64,000 bases of DNA, from the NCBI GenBank assembly GCA_043819345.1, contig JBDREX010000053.1, positions 1-64,000 of the forward strand, read 5' to 3'. Of the stretch, positions 45,139-54,347 are shown piece after piece. Source of the DNA: CAYRDK01 sp043819345. GTDB lineage: Bacteria > Omnitrophota > Gorgyraeia > Velamenicoccales > Velamenicoccaceae. Numbering within the stretch: the first letter of the stretch is position 1; every line of letters begins with the position of its first letter. The notes under the pieces are model-generated. The model worked only from the letters and a program-made list of their open reading frames with translations. It did no database searches and was not told the DNA's origin. A program made the position numbers and the translations under genes.

Positions 45139-46998
45139 ATGTATTACAAAAAAAGATTCAATATGTTAATAGGTTTATTGTTTTTAACACTTATTTTTTG
45201 GCAACCCAATCTGGCTTGCGCCGAAGAAGAAAACATTGATATTGAGAGAATTGTTGTTACGCCATCCAGAATCAGAGAAGACATTGAGGAAACAGGCCGA
45301 AAAGTTGACCTCATAACACGCGAAGATATTGAACTCTCAAGCGCCGATGACTTAAGCGAGCTCCTGACCGATTTCACATCTGTTAATATCAGTAGTTATG
45401 GTGGCGTAGGATCAGCCCAAAACATCCGCATGCGCGGCTCATCCAGCTCTCAGGTCCTGGTCATGATTGACGGCAGGCCCATTAATAACCCCCGCGACGG
45501 ACAAGCAGATCTCAGCTCCATTCCCTTGGATAATATTGAGCGCGTTGAATTGGTTCACGGCCCATCATCAAGCGTTTACGGCTCACAAGCCATGGGAGGG
45601 ACCGTCAACATCATCACCAGGCAACCACCAACGACTGATAAGCCAAAAACAGAGCTCTTATCCAGCTTCGGAACCTTTGAAACCTATTCTGAAACGTTAT
45701 TACACGGAGCTAAAATTAATGATTTTAGTTACCTCATCAGCGGTTCTTATCAGAGTTCGCGGGGATTCCGGGAAAACTCAGAATTTAACGCCAAAGACTT
45801 TAATATTAGGCTCAAATATGATCTTACCGACAGGCAAGCTATCGCTTTTAACGGCGGCTTCTATAAAAGTAAATTAGGCTCGCCTGGACCCATCACTTCT
45901 CCTGATACAGACGATAAACAAAATAAGAGGAACAATTTTTTAGATTTGGGATGGAATTTCCAATATGATGCCAAAACAGAAATGTCGGTTAGAATCTACA
46001 ATAATTATGAACAATTGAAATTCTTAGATAACACCTCAACTTATGAAAAATCTACACATACAACACAGACAAGAGGCTTTAATCTCCAGGGGTCCACATT
46101 TCTCGCCGATAACCTTCGTCTTATCGGAGGACTTGATTATATTGCCAACTTTAACAACAGCACCGAAAGCGCAAAACACAAATACAATGTTAAAGCGGGA
46201 TTCCTGGAAAGCCAGCTCAAGTTCTTTGAGCGCCTCAACCTAAATTTAAGCGTAAGAGTGGATGACTACTCTAATTTTGGAACGACCGTTAACCCCGGAT
46301 TAACATTTTCAACTAAAGTCACAGACAATATTGCCTGTCACGGATCATTTGCACTGTCTTTTCGTGCACCAACATTTAACGATCTTTACTGGCCAAATGA
46401 GAGTGCATGGGGGATAACGATGAAGGGAGATCCAGATCTCGTACCAGAAAAAGGGTTTGGAGGTGAATTTGGCGTCAAAGCAGAACTCAATGAATACTAC
46501 ACCTTTGATATTACATATTACCGCAATGCCTTCAACAACCTCATCAACTGGGAAGAAACAGCACCAAATACATGGCAACCGTCTAATGTTAACTCAGCTC
46601 TCATTGATGGCATAGAGTTTGAGAATTCCATAACGCTTTTTGAGAACCTCATGATTAACGTTGGCTATACCTACCTGAGCGCCATAGATAATAAGCTACA
46701 TAAGTTCCTCATTTATCAGCCTAAACAAAAACTGGACTTTTCCTTCAAGCTTAAGGAATGGAAAGGCTGTACTCTAGAATTCAAAGGCCAATACACAGGC
46801 GTCAGATTTCACGATGCTGCCAACAATACAAAAGTCAAACCATTTTTGACATTTGGATTTAATGCCTCCAGGCAATTTAAAAACGGCCTGACATTTTTTG
46901 TATCCATGGATAATCTTACAGCGAAAAAATATCAGGTCATCAAAGATTATCCTATGCCGGGATTCTCCTTAACCAGCGGACTGAAAATGGAATTTTAG
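45139..46998 (+). CDS. btuB: TonB-dependent cobalamin receptor BtuB-like
   Basis: 619-residue outer-membrane receptor. It has a signal peptide (cut probably after LACA near residue 29), a TonB-box region IERIVVTPSR, plug domain with IRMRGSSSSQVLVMIDGRPI and VELVHGPSSSVYGSQAMGG, then the beta-barrel ending in Phe as outer-membrane proteins do. The B12 riboswitch directly upstream supports corrinoid uptake. Confidence 0.92.
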   Translation: MYYKKRFNMLIGLLFLTLIFWQPNLACAEEENIDIERIVVTPSRIREDIEETGRKVDLITREDIELSSADDLSELLTDFTSVNISSYGGVGSAQNIRMRGSSSSQVLVMIDGRPINNPRDGQADLSSIPLDNIERVELVHGPSSSVYGSQAMGGTVNIITRQPPTTDKPKTELLSSFGTFETYSETLLHGAKINDFSYLISGSYQSSRGFRENSEFNAKDFNIRLKYDLTDRQAIAFNGGFYKSKLGSPGPITSPDTDDKQNKRNNFLDLGWNFQYDAKTEMSVRIYNNYEQLKFLDNTSTYEKSTHTTQTRGFNLQGSTFLADNLRLIGGLDYIANFNNSTESAKHKYNVKAGFLESQLKFFERLNLNLSVRVDDYSNFGTTVNPGLTFSTKVTDNIACHGSFALSFRAPTFNDLYWPNESAWGITMKGDPDLVPEKGFGGEFGVKAELNEYYTFDITYYRNAFNNLINWEETAPNTWQPSNVNSALIDGIEFENSITLFENLMINVGYTYLSAIDNKLHKFLIYQPKQKLDFSFKLKEWKGCTLEFKGQYTGVRFHDAANNTKVKPFLTFGFNASRQFKNGLTFFVSMDNLTAKKYQVIKDYPMPGFSLTSGLKMEF

Positions 46999-47017
46999 CA
47001 TAACGCAACAACAAACC

Positions 47018-47060
47018 CCAAATGACACATTTGAAGCCTGGCTTCAAATGTGTCATTTGG
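47018..47060. repeat. Perfect 20-bp inverted repeat between btuB and tonB
   Basis: Arms 47018-47037 and 47041-47060 are exact complements around a three-base loop CTG. The stem is unusually long and perfect. No T run follows on the + strand (TATATTTG), so it is not a standard terminator, though it could act as one or protect the btuB mRNA 3' end. Confidence 0.85.
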
Positions 47061-47065
47061 TATAT

Positions 47066-47093
47066 TTGTAAAAAAAATAGATTCTGTTAGAAT
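47066..47093 (+). promoter_or_regulatory. Possible tonB promoter
   Basis: TTGTAA (47066-47071), 16 bases, TAGAAT (47088-47093). The tonB ATG is only seven bases beyond the -10, again implying a leaderless or near-leaderless transcript with no ribosome site. Confidence 0.45.
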
Positions 47094-47099
47094 ATAGCC

Positions 47100-47777
47100 A
47101 TGAAAAATTCCCGCTTATTTTTTATCTGTCTTATTGCGTCATTCATCATCCATGCCACCTTTTTGGCACTATTACCGTACCATTCGCCTTTAAAAAAGCC
47201 CTTGCCACGCAAAAAAATGATTGAAGTATCCTACCAACAAAGCTTAAGCCGAAAACAACTTGCGTCTCCAAAACAAAAGAGCGAAAAAAAACCCCTCCAA
47301 AAAGTGGAGCCAACGAAACACCCTTTGCCTGAAACAAATACTGTAGAAACCTTCTTTAAAAACCAGATATCAAAAAGCAAAGAAATCCTGGAGCTCGTCA
47401 AAAATCCTTTCGTAAAAAAAGAAGAGGAGCATTCTGTTAAAAAAGCCGTTAACTTGCCAAATATTCCCGGAGAAATTTTTAAGAGCCCCGATTATAAAAA
47501 TTACTATCATATCGTTAGGGAAAAAATCAGAAAACTGGCGTATCAAAATTATAAACAATTGCAGGAAGGAGAGGTCTTCTTAACTTTTTCTCTTGATCCA
47601 CAAGGAAATCTCCTAACGGTTGAAGTCAACGAAGCAAAATCTGTCAAAGATAGCTATTTACGGCAAATCGCCATCAAAAGCGTAAAAAATGGAGCCCCTT
47701 ACCCGGAATTTCCAAAAAAACTCAAAAACCAAAAACAGCTCTCCTTCAATGTTATCATCTCCTTTGAACTTAAATAG
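47100..47777 (+). CDS. tonB: TonB-family energy transducer
   Basis: 225 residues: a single N-terminal membrane helix (about 7-27), a Lys/Pro/Gln-rich periplasm-spanning middle, and a C-terminal TonB domain from about 135 (YYHIVREKIRKLAYQNY, VFLTFSLDPQGNLLTVEV, ending FNVIISFEL). It should energise the BtuB receptor encoded upstream. ExbB/ExbD are not in the window. Confidence 0.83.
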   Translation: MKNSRLFFICLIASFIIHATFLALLPYHSPLKKPLPRKKMIEVSYQQSLSRKQLASPKQKSEKKPLQKVEPTKHPLPETNTVETFFKNQISKSKEILELVKNPFVKKEEEHSVKKAVNLPNIPGEIFKSPDYKNYYHIVREKIRKLAYQNYKQLQEGEVFLTFSLDPQGNLLTVEVNEAKSVKDSYLRQIAIKSVKNGAPYPEFPKKLKNQKQLSFNVIISFELK

Positions 47778-47862
47778 CAATCAGACATAAAACTCTTTCC
47801 GGACCATGTCTCATGCTGCATCCGTACTTTTTGGCACTAAAACCGCCTTTGCTAATCAAGCA

Positions 47863-47891
47863 TTGACACCACAGGCCCAAAGTGATATATT
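47863..47891 (+). promoter_or_regulatory. Sigma-70 promoter of rpsU
   Basis: Consensus TTGACA (47863-47868), 17-base spacer, TATATT (47886-47891). The transcript starts near 47898 with a leader of about 60 bases to the rpsU ATG at 47958. Confidence 0.75.
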
Positions 47892-47957
47892 GGTGCGAGT
47901 TTTTACAGTTAATGATCAGAAAATTTTTAAAAAATTCTTTAAGAAAGGGTGAGAATA

Positions 47958-48119
47958 ATGTCAGAAGTGGAAGTAAGAAAAGATGAATCTTTTGAGTCAG
48001 CTTTGCGTCGTTTTAAAAGAAAAATTGAACGAGAAGGCGTCCTCAAAGAAGTAAAAGACCGCAAACACTACGAAAAACCCAGCGAAAGAAAAAGAAAAAA
48101 ATCACGTAGAAAATTCTAA
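47958..48119 (+). CDS. rpsU: 30S ribosomal protein S21
   Basis: A 53-residue protein beginning MSEVEVRKDESFESALRRFK, with KIEREGVLKEVKDRKHYEKP and a basic KRKKSRRKF tail, matching bacterial S21. AAGGGTGAG lies before the ATG. It has a strong own promoter and is followed three bases later by a TIM-barrel gene. S21 helps the 30S subunit in initiation. Confidence 0.92.
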   Translation: MSEVEVRKDESFESALRRFKRKIEREGVLKEVKDRKHYEKPSERKRKKSRRKF

Positions 48120-48122
48120 AAT

Positions 48123-49034
48123 ATGCTCGCTTTATCAACCGCGTGGAATGCTAGCCATTCGGCAGACGGCAAAACGATCGCGCGTGAAATCGCCAATTTG
48201 GGTATCAATAATATAGAGCTAAATTTCTCCTTGACCAAAAAAATGGTTGAGGAGATTTTTAATTTCTGCGAATCAAACAACTTACACGTAACGAGCCTGC
48301 ATAATTTTTGTCCTATTCCTGATGGCTTAAACCGTCAGGAGGCTCTCCCTGATTGCTTTTCGCTGGCGTCTCTCAATGAGCAAGAACGCCAAAAAGCCGT
48401 TGAATACACAAAAATCAGCGTACAAACCGCCAAACGCTTAAAAGCAAAAGCCGTTGTCCTCCACTGCGGCCGGGTAGAGATGGAAGATAAAACAAGGTAC
48501 CTGATTGATGTCTTAAGAAAAGAACGCGTAAAGACAAAAGCTTTTGAAGAAATCGCACATGCTTTTATCCAAGAAAGGCAAAAAAAAGCTCCACCACACC
48601 TGGAACAGCTATTAAAAAGCCTTAAAGACCTATGCGCCTATAGCCAGGACCACGACTGCATACTTGGCCTTGAGAACAGATTTTATTACCGCGAAATCCC
48701 AGTCTTAACAGAATTTGAAGTCATCTTTAACAGGCTAAAAAGCAAGAATATCACCTACTGGCACGACGTTGGACATGCTTTTATTTTTGAAAAACTTGGA
48801 TTTTTAGAAAAAGAAGCTCTGTTGAAAAATTTTGGCTCAAGGCTTTCTGGTATACATCTTCACGATATTAAAAATCTTAATGATCACCAGGCCCCCTTAG
48901 CAGGTGAATTTGATTTTAAGACACTTGTCCCTTATGTAACTAAAAACACCATTAAAGTCATTGAAGCTCATTCCTGTGCATCGGTTCAGGACATCCAAAA
49001 ATCTATACTCTATCTGGGAGGTCTATTGCCATGA
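48123..49034 (+). CDS. Sugar phosphate isomerase/epimerase-like TIM barrel protein
   Basis: 303 residues of the AP endonuclease 2/xylose isomerase-like fold. Likely metal ligands lie in VVLHCGRVEM, LGLENRFYY, TYWHDVGHAF and GIHLHDIKN. Reaction and substrate are not predictable. It starts three bases after rpsU and overlaps the MEMO gene by four. Confidence 0.75.
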   Translation: MLALSTAWNASHSADGKTIAREIANLGINNIELNFSLTKKMVEEIFNFCESNNLHVTSLHNFCPIPDGLNRQEALPDCFSLASLNEQERQKAVEYTKISVQTAKRLKAKAVVLHCGRVEMEDKTRYLIDVLRKERVKTKAFEEIAHAFIQERQKKAPPHLEQLLKSLKDLCAYSQDHDCILGLENRFYYREIPVLTEFEVIFNRLKSKNITYWHDVGHAFIFEKLGFLEKEALLKNFGSRLSGIHLHDIKNLNDHQAPLAGEFDFKTLVPYVTKNTIKVIEAHSCASVQDIQKSILYLGGLLP

Positions 49035-49840
49035 TCAGAAAACCCGTTGTTGCCGGACAATTCTATCCCGCTGAACCCGCGGCCTTAAAAAAGCTCATCT
49101 CATCATTCGCGGTAAAGAAATCTATAAAACCTCAAAAAGCGATAAGCTGCATTTTACCCCACGCAGGATATGTTTATTCCGGAAAGGTCGCCGTTTCAAC
49201 CTTGAAAGCGATGGAGCCGGCAGACTCCTATATCATTCTCGGGCCTAACCATACAGGCTATGGCGCAGGATGCAGTATCGTCAAATATGGAGCCTGGTCA
49301 ACACCATTTGAACTCGTAAACATAGATACCGATCTAGCTTCTGAGCTGCTGAAAAACTCCAAATACCTGGAAGAAGATGAGCAAGCCCATGCTTATGAAC
49401 ATGCCATAGAAGTAGAATTACCCCTTATCCAGGCTGTTTTGGGCTCAAACTTTTCCTTTGTGCCCATAACACTTGCCACAGGCACAAATTTAGTGTATAA
49501 AGATATAGCTGAATCAATAGCAAAAACCGTAAAAAACAGCTCTAAAAAAATCATGATTGTTGCCAGCTCCGACATGACGCATTATGAACAGCAAAATGTC
49601 GCGATAAAAAAAGACGAAGAAGCGATAAAAGCCATCCTTGAATTAGACGAACAACGACTCCTGGAAAAGATAGAACACATGGGAATAACAATGTGTGGCT
49701 ATATCCCGGCCATTATCGCGATCATGGCAGCAAAGAAATTGGGGGCACAACACGCACAACTCATAGATTACCAAACCAGCGGAGATATAACGGGAGATTA
49801 TTCTTCTGTCGTTGGTTATGCTGGTATAGTTATACTTTGA
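49031..49840 (+). CDS. MEMO1-family protein (AmmeMemoRadiSam system protein B)
   Basis: 269 residues. Metal and active-site segments of the MEMO fold are visible: RKPVVAGQFYPAEPAALKKL, LPHAGYVYSGKVA, GPNHTGYG, AYEHAIEVELPLIQ and ASSDMTHYEQQ. In many prokaryotes it is encoded with AMMECR1 and a radical SAM protein; neither is here. The function is unknown. Confidence 0.88.
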   Translation: MIRKPVVAGQFYPAEPAALKKLISSFAVKKSIKPQKAISCILPHAGYVYSGKVAVSTLKAMEPADSYIILGPNHTGYGAGCSIVKYGAWSTPFELVNIDTDLASELLKNSKYLEEDEQAHAYEHAIEVELPLIQAVLGSNFSFVPITLATGTNLVYKDIAESIAKTVKNSSKKIMIVASSDMTHYEQQNVAIKKDEEAIKAILELDEQRLLEKIEHMGITMCGYIPAIIAIMAAKKLGAQHAQLIDYQTSGDITGDYSSVVGYAGIVIL

Positions 49841-49875
49841 AAACAAACACTTTAACAAACAACAAAGGGTTAATC

Positions 49876-50220
49876 ATGGAAGAAAACGTTAAGAAAAAAA
49901 TTGATGAAAGCTGGAAAGAAAAAAAAGCCTCCGAGGCCGTAACAGACAAAGAACACAGTAGTCAGAAAATGCCAGAAGCAGATTTCAAGTTCTTCCTGAC
50001 CACACTGGGCATGCAGGCATGGATAGCGCTCGGAAAAATACCGAACCCCATGACTCAGCAAATAGAAGAAAATAAGAATCAGGCAAAGTTTATTATTGAC
50101 ACCTTGGATGTCCTTGAAAAAAAGACAAAAGGAAACCTGACAAAAGAAGAAAGCGAAATCCTAGAAAACCTGCTCTATGATTTAAGGTTAAACTACATAG
50201 ACTCTGTTAAACCAGCATAA
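49876..50220 (+). CDS. DUF1844 protein
   Basis: 114 residues. The N-terminal 30 are charged and disordered-looking; the core is ADFKFFLTTLGMQAWIALGK, then ITEENKNQAK-like and FIIDTLDVLEKKTKGNLTKE, typical of DUF1844. Function unknown. Start ATG 49876 follows AAAGGG at good spacing. Confidence 0.82.
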   Translation: MEENVKKKIDESWKEKKASEAVTDKEHSSQKMPEADFKFFLTTLGMQAWIALGKIPNPMTQQIEENKNQAKFIIDTLDVLEKKTKGNLTKEESEILENLLYDLRLNYIDSVKPA

Positions 50221-50317
50221 CGTAAAATAAAAACAGATATAAAAAAAGCATAGGGGAGCAAAAAGATATAACCTATTGAAATTTGATATACCATCCGAAG
50301 AGAAACAAGAGGGGGTT

Positions 50318-50764
50318 ATGAAAAAAATACTAATAATTCACGGACCAAATCTAGACCTTTTGGGAAAAAGAGAGCCCGGCATCTACGGCAAAGTTTCCCT
50401 GGCCGCCATCAATAACAATCTTAAAGAGCTTGCCAAAAAAGCAAAAGTATCTTTAAAAATCTTGCAATCAAATCATGAAGGCGAAATTGTTGACGCAATA
50501 GGACAGGCAAGCAAAAAATTTGATGCCCTTATCATTAACCCTGCAGCATATACGCATACAAGTATCGCTATCCGAGATGCTATTGCCGCCGCGAATATTA
50601 AAACAGTAGAGGTGCACCTATCCAATATTTACGCACGGGAAGAATTCAGGCAAACATCACTTATCGCGCCAGTGTGTGTCGGACAAGTTTCCGGCTTTGG
50701 AGCCGAAAGCTATTATTTAGCTTTTGCGGCCATTCATAATTCCTTAAAAACGGCTAAAAAGTGA
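50318..50764 (+). CDS. aroQ: 3-dehydroquinate dehydratase, type II
   Basis: 148 residues from ATG 50318, which has AGAGGGGG just upstream (an in-frame TTG at 50276 is unlikely). Hallmarks: ILIIHGPNLDLLGKREPGIYG-type start with the active-site Tyr, NHEGEIVDAI, NPAAYTHTSIAIRDA and VHLSNIYAREEFR. It is a shikimate pathway step; DAHP synthase is encoded at 29270. Confidence 0.95.
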   Translation: MKKILIIHGPNLDLLGKREPGIYGKVSLAAINNNLKELAKKAKVSLKILQSNHEGEIVDAIGQASKKFDALIINPAAYTHTSIAIRDAIAAANIKTVEVHLSNIYAREEFRQTSLIAPVCVGQVSGFGAESYYLAFAAIHNSLKTAKK

Positions 50765-51867
50765 CCACTCAAGCATTGCGCCTTTCCCGCAAAAATACAA
50801 ACATCGTGCCTATACGCTTAAAAAAAGCTATTCAATTCATCAAAAATGAAAATTTGGATGCGCTTTTATTAAATTCAGTGGCCAATATCTCCTACATCTG
50901 CGGCTTCAGCTGTCCTGATTCATTTTTAATCATTGGAACCAATAAGGCCGTTCTCATCACTGATTCAAGATATACAGCTGATTTTAAGAAAAAAGCGCCC
51001 TCATCAATAACGGTTGCCGAATTAAAAACTTCTATTTTTGACACAATTGTCCAAACTATAAAAAAACAAAACATAAAAAAAATTGGTTTTGAATCACGGC
51101 ATTTGACGTTTGCTGAATGTGAAATCCTGCATAAGCTGGCCGGAAAAACTATAAAATTTTCCCCCTTGAAAACAACTCTTGAACCATTGAGAGAAATAAA
51201 AGAAGCCTGCGAAATCAAGCTCATCAAGCATGCTATCACGATCACACAAAAAACATATAGCTTCATCCAAAAGATCCTAAAAACCGGCCTTAAAGAGCTG
51301 GAGATTGCTGCCGAAATTGAACGCTTTGTGAGGCTCCAAGGCGCATCAAAAACAGCTTTTGAAACCATAGTTGCTTCGGGGCCAAACGCGTCTTTTCCTC
51401 ACGCATGCGTTTCTGAACGCATCATCAAAAAGGGAGAACCTATCATCATAGATATTGGTGTTGAATACCAGGGTTACAAATGCGACTTGACACGCACTTT
51501 CTTTTTGGGTAAAATTAACCCCGTTATTCATAAGGCATACCAGGCCGTTTGCGAAGCACAACAAGAGGCTATCAGTAAAATTAAACACGGCGCCCTTATA
51601 AAAGATATCGATTTGGCTGCACGTAATTATTTAAAACAAAAGGGGTTGGAGAAATTTTTCATTCATTCCCTTGGCCATGGGATTGGACTCGAAGTACATG
51701 AGTCACCCTCAATAAACAAAAAGAATAACAGCCGATTGCAGGCTGGAACCATACTTACGATAGAACCAGGTATTTACGTAGCTGGCCATTACGGCATCAG
51801 AATTGAAGATATGGTTTTAGTAACATCTAACGGTTCGGAGGTTTTAAGTGGCAACAATAGGTATTAA
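50761..51867 (+). CDS. Xaa-Pro aminopeptidase-like M24 peptidase
   Basis: 368 residues from a GTG overlapping the aroQ stop. N-terminal creatinase-like domain (LDALLLNSVANISYICGF) and C-terminal pita-bread domain with metal ligands in IDIGVEYQGYKCDLTRTF, HSLGHGIGLEVHESP, TIEPGIYV and IRIEDMV. It probably cleaves N-terminal residues before proline. It is followed by efp with a 20-base overlap, a frequent pairing. Confidence 0.9.
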   Translation: MTTQALRLSRKNTNIVPIRLKKAIQFIKNENLDALLLNSVANISYICGFSCPDSFLIIGTNKAVLITDSRYTADFKKKAPSSITVAELKTSIFDTIVQTIKKQNIKKIGFESRHLTFAECEILHKLAGKTIKFSPLKTTLEPLREIKEACEIKLIKHAITITQKTYSFIQKILKTGLKELEIAAEIERFVRLQGASKTAFETIVASGPNASFPHACVSERIIKKGEPIIIDIGVEYQGYKCDLTRTFFLGKINPVIHKAYQAVCEAQQEAISKIKHGALIKDIDLAARNYLKQKGLEKFFIHSLGHGIGLEVHESPSINKKNNSRLQAGTILTIEPGIYVAGHYGIRIEDMVLVTSNGSEVLSGNNRY

Positions 51868-52411
51868 TCAACTCAAATGCGGCCTTACCGTAGAAGTAGA
51901 CGGCACTCCTTTTGTCGTTGTTAATGTTGAGCATGTTAAGCCGGGAAAAGGCTCAGCTTTTGCCAGGACAAAATTAAGAAATTTAAAGCTAGATACTGTC
52001 ATCGACAGAACCTATAAATCCGATGACAAGATCGATGAGGCCTACATTGAAGAGAAAGCATTACAGTATTCGTATCATTCCGGAAACTTTTATCATTTCA
52101 TGGACTCTCAAACCTTTGAAGATGTCGCGATAGAAAAAGAAAAGTTACACGAATCAGAAAAATTTTTAAAAGACGGAATTGAAGTCACAGCTTTCTATTT
52201 TAAAGACGAGCTTATTAATATCAATCTTCCTAATATCGTCGTTTATACCATTAGCCATACGGAGCCTGGCATCAAAGGGGACACGGCTAAGAGCGGAACA
52301 AAGCCTGCCACCCTTGAAAGTGGTGCAATTATTCAAGTACCGCTGTTTGTAGACACAGGCACAAAAATAAGAGTTGATACAAGAACGCGTTCGTATATTG
52401 AGAGAGCCTAA
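51848..52411 (+). CDS. efp: Elongation factor P
   Basis: 187 residues from a GTG start (GGAGG at 51837-51841). Three beta-barrel domains. The tip residue that is modified in many bacteria is Lys34 in VKPGKGSAFAR. It relieves stalling at proline stretches. No lysyl-modification genes are in the window. Confidence 0.95.
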   Translation: MATIGINQLKCGLTVEVDGTPFVVVNVEHVKPGKGSAFARTKLRNLKLDTVIDRTYKSDDKIDEAYIEEKALQYSYHSGNFYHFMDSQTFEDVAIEKEKLHESEKFLKDGIEVTAFYFKDELININLPNIVVYTISHTEPGIKGDTAKSGTKPATLESGAIIQVPLFVDTGTKIRVDTRTRSYIERA

Positions 52412-52452
52412 ACAGCAATATCAAGTCACCTGTATTTGAAAAAGGAGCTTAT

Positions 52453-52932
52453 ATGAATATTAAAGAGATTAAAGAAATGATTAATCTCATGAATGACAAC
52501 CACCTGACCGAACTTGAGGTCGAAAAAGATAACATGAGAATTCGACTTAAAAAAGGGTCTTCGGGTGAAATCTCCATGGAAGGCATCCAGCACAGAATTC
52601 TTTCTGCACCTCCGATGGCCGCTGCCGCACCCATTCCCGTAAGCGCGCAATCATTAAAAGAAGCTCAAGCCACAAAACCTAACGGTGCCAAAACTGTTGA
52701 AATCAAAGCACCTATGGTCGGAACATTCTATAGAGCGCCATCACCGGAATCTCCGCCTTTTGCCGAAATCAACCAGGCTATTGAGGTCGGATCTGTTGTT
52801 TGCATCATTGAGGCCATGAAACTCATGAACGAAATCAAATCAGAAATTAAGGGAAAAATTGTAGATATCTTAATTGACAATGCCGAACCAGTTGAATTTG
52901 GCCAACCTTTATTCCTGATAGAGCCAGCATAA
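52453..52932 (+). CDS. accB: Biotin carboxyl carrier protein of acetyl-CoA carboxylase
   Basis: 159 residues: N-terminal helix region, Ala/Pro linker (about 55-75) and biotinyl domain with the target Lys123 in IIEAMKLMNEIKSE. It carries CO2 between AccC and the carboxyltransferase for fatty acid synthesis. AAAGGAG precedes the ATG; accC follows. Confidence 0.95.
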   Translation: MNIKEIKEMINLMNDNHLTELEVEKDNMRIRLKKGSSGEISMEGIQHRILSAPPMAAAAPIPVSAQSLKEAQATKPNGAKTVEIKAPMVGTFYRAPSPESPPFAEINQAIEVGSVVCIIEAMKLMNEIKSEIKGKIVDILIDNAEPVEFGQPLFLIEPA

Positions 52933-52974
52933 TAATAACAAGCCCATTGATTCATAATACATATAGATAAAACT

Positions 52975-54345
52975 ATGTTTTCAAAAATACTTATAGCTAA
53001 TCGAGGTGAAATCGCCGTTAGAATTATCCGTGCCTGTAAAGAGCTCGGCGTAAAAACAGTCGCCGTTTATTCTGTCGCAGACCGTGAATCATTACATGTG
53101 CGCATGGCAGACGAAGCTATCTGCATTGGCCCTGCTGCACCTTCCGCCAGTTACCTTAATATTCCGGCCATCATCAGCGCGGCAGAAATAACAGACGTTG
53201 ACGCTATACACCCAGGATACGGTTTTTTAGCAGAAAACGCCCATTTTGCCGAGATATGCGAATCCTGCCAAATTCACTTTGTTGGCCCAACACCAAACAA
53301 TATCCGCCTCTTAGGCGATAAAATGGCCGCTAAAGAAACAATGCAAAAGGCCGGGCTGCCAACAACTCCGGGCTCTAAGGCCATTGTCAAAACAAAGGAA
53401 GAAGCTTTAAAAATAGCCCATAAAATTAAATATCCGGTTATCATTAAAGCTGTGGCAGGCGGTGGGGGAAGAGGCATGAGAATTTGCCATAATGACGTAC
53501 GCCTTATCAGCGCCCTTATTACAGCTCAATCAGAAGCCGAAACGGCTTTTGGCGTTGGGGATGTTTATATTGAAAAATATATTGAAGAACCAAAGCATAT
53601 CGAATTTCAAATCATGGCCGATAATTATGGCAACGTTGTCCACCTCGGAGAACGCGATTGCAGTATTCAACGCCGGCATCAAAAACTTTTAGAAGAAGCG
53701 CCTTCCCCGGCCTTAGACAGCAAGTTGCGTAAAAAAATTGGAGACCTTGTCGTTAAGGGGGTCAAAGCAGCCGGATATCGCAGCGTTGGAACTATTGAAT
53801 TTCTGCTGGATAAAGACCGTAACTTTTACTTTATGGAAATGAATACCCGGATACAGGTTGAACACCCGGTTTCAGAAATGATCACCGGCATAGACCTAAT
53901 CAAAGAACAGATAAAAATTGCCGCTGGCGAAAAAATTAAACTTCACCAGGAGGACATCAAGATAAATGGCCATGCTATTGAATGCCGTATTAACGCAGAA
54001 GACCCAAATAATAACTTTATGCCTTCTCCTGGCCTGATAGAGACACTCAATCTACCAGGTGGGCCAAATATTCGCGTAGATACTCACGTTTACCAAGGAT
54101 ACAAAATACCACCTTTTTATGATTCTCTCATTGCTAAGGTCATCGTGCACAGAGAAAATAGGGCCGAAGCCATTAAAACCATGGCACGTGCCTTAGATGA
54201 GTTTTATGTCGCTCCTGTAAAAACAACGCTCCCCTTTCACAGGACACTCATGAATAATCCTCTCTTTAAAAAAGGAGATGTCTCAACACATTTAGTTGAA
54301 AATCTTTCAAAACAAATCCCGGGCAATGAACAGAAGGAGGCCTAA
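52975..54345 (+). CDS. accC: Biotin carboxylase
   Basis: 456 residues. ATP-grasp enzyme beginning MFSKILIANRGEIAVRII. It shows VIIKAVAGGGGRGMRI, GDVYIEKYIEEPKHIEFQ, ERDCSIQRRHQKLLEEAP and MNTRIQVEHPVSEMITG. It carboxylates biotin on AccB. The carboxyltransferase genes accA/accD are not in the window. Confidence 0.96.
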   Translation: MFSKILIANRGEIAVRIIRACKELGVKTVAVYSVADRESLHVRMADEAICIGPAAPSASYLNIPAIISAAEITDVDAIHPGYGFLAENAHFAEICESCQIHFVGPTPNNIRLLGDKMAAKETMQKAGLPTTPGSKAIVKTKEEALKIAHKIKYPVIIKAVAGGGGRGMRICHNDVRLISALITAQSEAETAFGVGDVYIEKYIEEPKHIEFQIMADNYGNVVHLGERDCSIQRRHQKLLEEAPSPALDSKLRKKIGDLVVKGVKAAGYRSVGTIEFLLDKDRNFYFMEMNTRIQVEHPVSEMITGIDLIKEQIKIAAGEKIKLHQEDIKINGHAIECRINAEDPNNNFMPSPGLIETLNLPGGPNIRVDTHVYQGYKIPPFYDSLIAKVIVHRENRAEAIKTMARALDEFYVAPVKTTLPFHRTLMNNPLFKKGDVSTHLVENLSKQIPGNEQKEA

Positions 54346-54347
54346 AA

